64,000 bases of DNA from Cohnella hashimotonis (lineage in GTDB: Bacteria > Bacillota > Bacilli > Paenibacillales > Paenibacillaceae). Location of the stretch: contig NZ_JAGRPV010000001.1 in the NCBI RefSeq assembly GCF_030014955.1, positions 4,898,001 through 4,962,000 of the forward strand. Direction: 5' to 3'. The notes beneath the pieces were generated by a model. The model did no database searches. It was not told the DNA's origin and saw only the letters and a program-made list of their open reading frames with translations. Shown here one piece after another: positions 63,334 through 64,000 of this stretch (position 1 is the first letter of the stretch; each line of letters starts with the position of its first letter). Made by a program: the position numbers and the translations under genes.

Positions 63334-64000
63334 TTAATAGTAGCCACGCAGATCGACCTTGACGCCCGTCCGCGCGCTGTCGATCGCGCCGAGCACCATG
63401 GCCATGCTCCTCACGTTGTCGCGGCAATCGGTCTCCGCCCGCCGCCCCTCCGCCAGGGAGGCGAACATCTCGTCGAGACAGCCGTGATGCCCGGACCGTC
63501 CCTGCCATTCAAACGCCGCTTCGACCCGCTCGTAGCCCCGGATGAACTTGCCCTCCTGATCGCCGCCGGCGACGACCTCCGCATAGGGAGCGCCCGCGCC
63601 GTCCCAGATCGCCGTTCCGCGCTCGCCGGTCACGCGCCATTGGGATTCCCACGACGTCTGCGCGCCTTCGGCGCACCAGGAGCCTCGGTAGCAGAATACC
63701 GAGCCGTCCGACATTTCGAACACGCAGATCGCCGCCGCGTTGCCCGCGTACCAGGAGCCCGGCGGGTTGAATTCGTGGCAATACACCGATACCGGGTCCG
63801 CGCCGGTGATGAACCGGGCCTGGTCGAACGTATGAATCGCCATATCCAAAATGAGCGGGCTGTCCATCGCGTCGCGGAAGCCGCCGAAGTGCGCGCCGAT
63901 GAAGAAGTCCGCGCCGACATAGCCCGTCTTGCCGATCGCGCCGCCCTGCATGAGTCCGCTCAGCGCGCGGATGTTGGCGTCGTAGCGGCGATTCTGCATG
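63334..64000 (-). CDS. Gfo/Idh/MocA-family oxidoreductase, C-terminal part (5' end outside window)
   Basis: The frame stays open to the right edge (about 222 residues visible). It covers the C-terminal alpha/beta domain: GYVGADFFIGAHFGGFRDAM, LILDMAIHTFDQARFITG (the conserved D-x-x-x-H-x-x-D helix of the family), and VFEMSDGSVFCYRGSWCAEG. The Rossmann part lies beyond the edge. Likely a sugar or cyclitol dehydrogenase, a second one in the window. Confidence 0.88.
   Translation of the reverse strand, partial: MQNRRYDANIRALSGLMQGGAIGKTGYVGADFFIGAHFGGFRDAMDSPLILDMAIHTFDQARFITGADPVSVYCHEFNPPGSWYAGNAAAICVFEMSDGSVFCYRGSWCAEGAQTSWESQWRVTGERGTAIWDGAGAPYAEVVAGGDQEGKFIRGYERVEAAFEWQGRSGHHGCLDEMFASLAEGRRAETDCRDNVRSMAMVLGAIDSARTGVKVDLRGYY

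Overview
The window looks like a chromosomal segment from a high-GC, endospore-forming member of the Paenibacillaceae (Cohnella/Paenibacillus-like). The evidence is a spore germinant-receptor operon, an S-layer-homology anchored glycosidase, a YesN/YesM-type two-component system, many large secreted glycoside hydrolases with CBM35-like modules, strong GGAGG ribosome binding sites and sigma-A type promoters. I see no rRNA, tRNA, transposase, phage gene or CRISPR array. Family calls come from motifs and recalled family features; no database search was run.

Layout. 1-4304: C-terminally cut gene for a giant surface alpha-galactosidase-like enzyme (three CBM35-like modules, clan-D-like catalytic domain, SLH). 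4514-7852: divergent YesN/YesM regulator pair. 7883-11955: germinant receptor operon in the order 2TM protein, B, A, C. 12108-14297: cytoplasmic GH36 alpha-galactosidase. 14508-15788: 3-hydroxyisobutyrate-dehydrogenase-like protein fused to a C-terminal PilZ (c-di-GMP) domain. 15789-16423: gene-free stretch with tandem repeats. 16424-23564: mostly housekeeping genes (ppnP, tkt, purU, nfo, DUF2621-like protein, lipoprotein, TIGR01777-like SDR). 23571-34097: ten-gene Tad (type IVb/Flp) pilus operon whose leader carries a sigma-A-like promoter followed by a strong intrinsic terminator.

34295-41455: two huge secreted GH31 enzymes whose sizes, order and motifs match the ctsY (3-alpha-isomaltosyltransferase) and ctsZ (6-alpha-glucosyltransferase) pair that makes the cyclic tetrasaccharide cycloalternan from alpha-glucan. 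They are preceded by a PrsA-like foldase (41582-42577) and a three-gene ABC-2 exporter (42659-45290).

45275-61674 (all minus strand): a sugar regulon. A LacI repressor is followed by an ABC importer (binding protein and two permeases), a Gfo/Idh dehydrogenase and a ThuA-like protein. After a hairpin come a cupin, a sugar-phosphate cyclase of the dehydroquinate-synthase superfamily, a cytoplasmic CtsY-like GH31 with a GH15-like N-terminal domain, a DegT-family aminotransferase, an aldo/keto reductase, a TIM-barrel isomerase and a GH13 alpha-glucosidase. A cyclase plus DegT aminotransferase plus Gfo/Idh dehydrogenase is the core of aminocyclitol (C7N or 2-deoxystreptamine-like) pathways, but here it is overlapped with alpha-glucan import, hydrolysis and export genes. 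This is the best candidate for an undescribed system: either a pseudo-oligosaccharide pathway or an unusual oxidative glycoside catabolic route. 61684-62453 holds LacI operator-like sites and an eight-copy 51-bp tandem repeat. The window ends with an esterase and a Gfo/Idh gene cut by the right edge.
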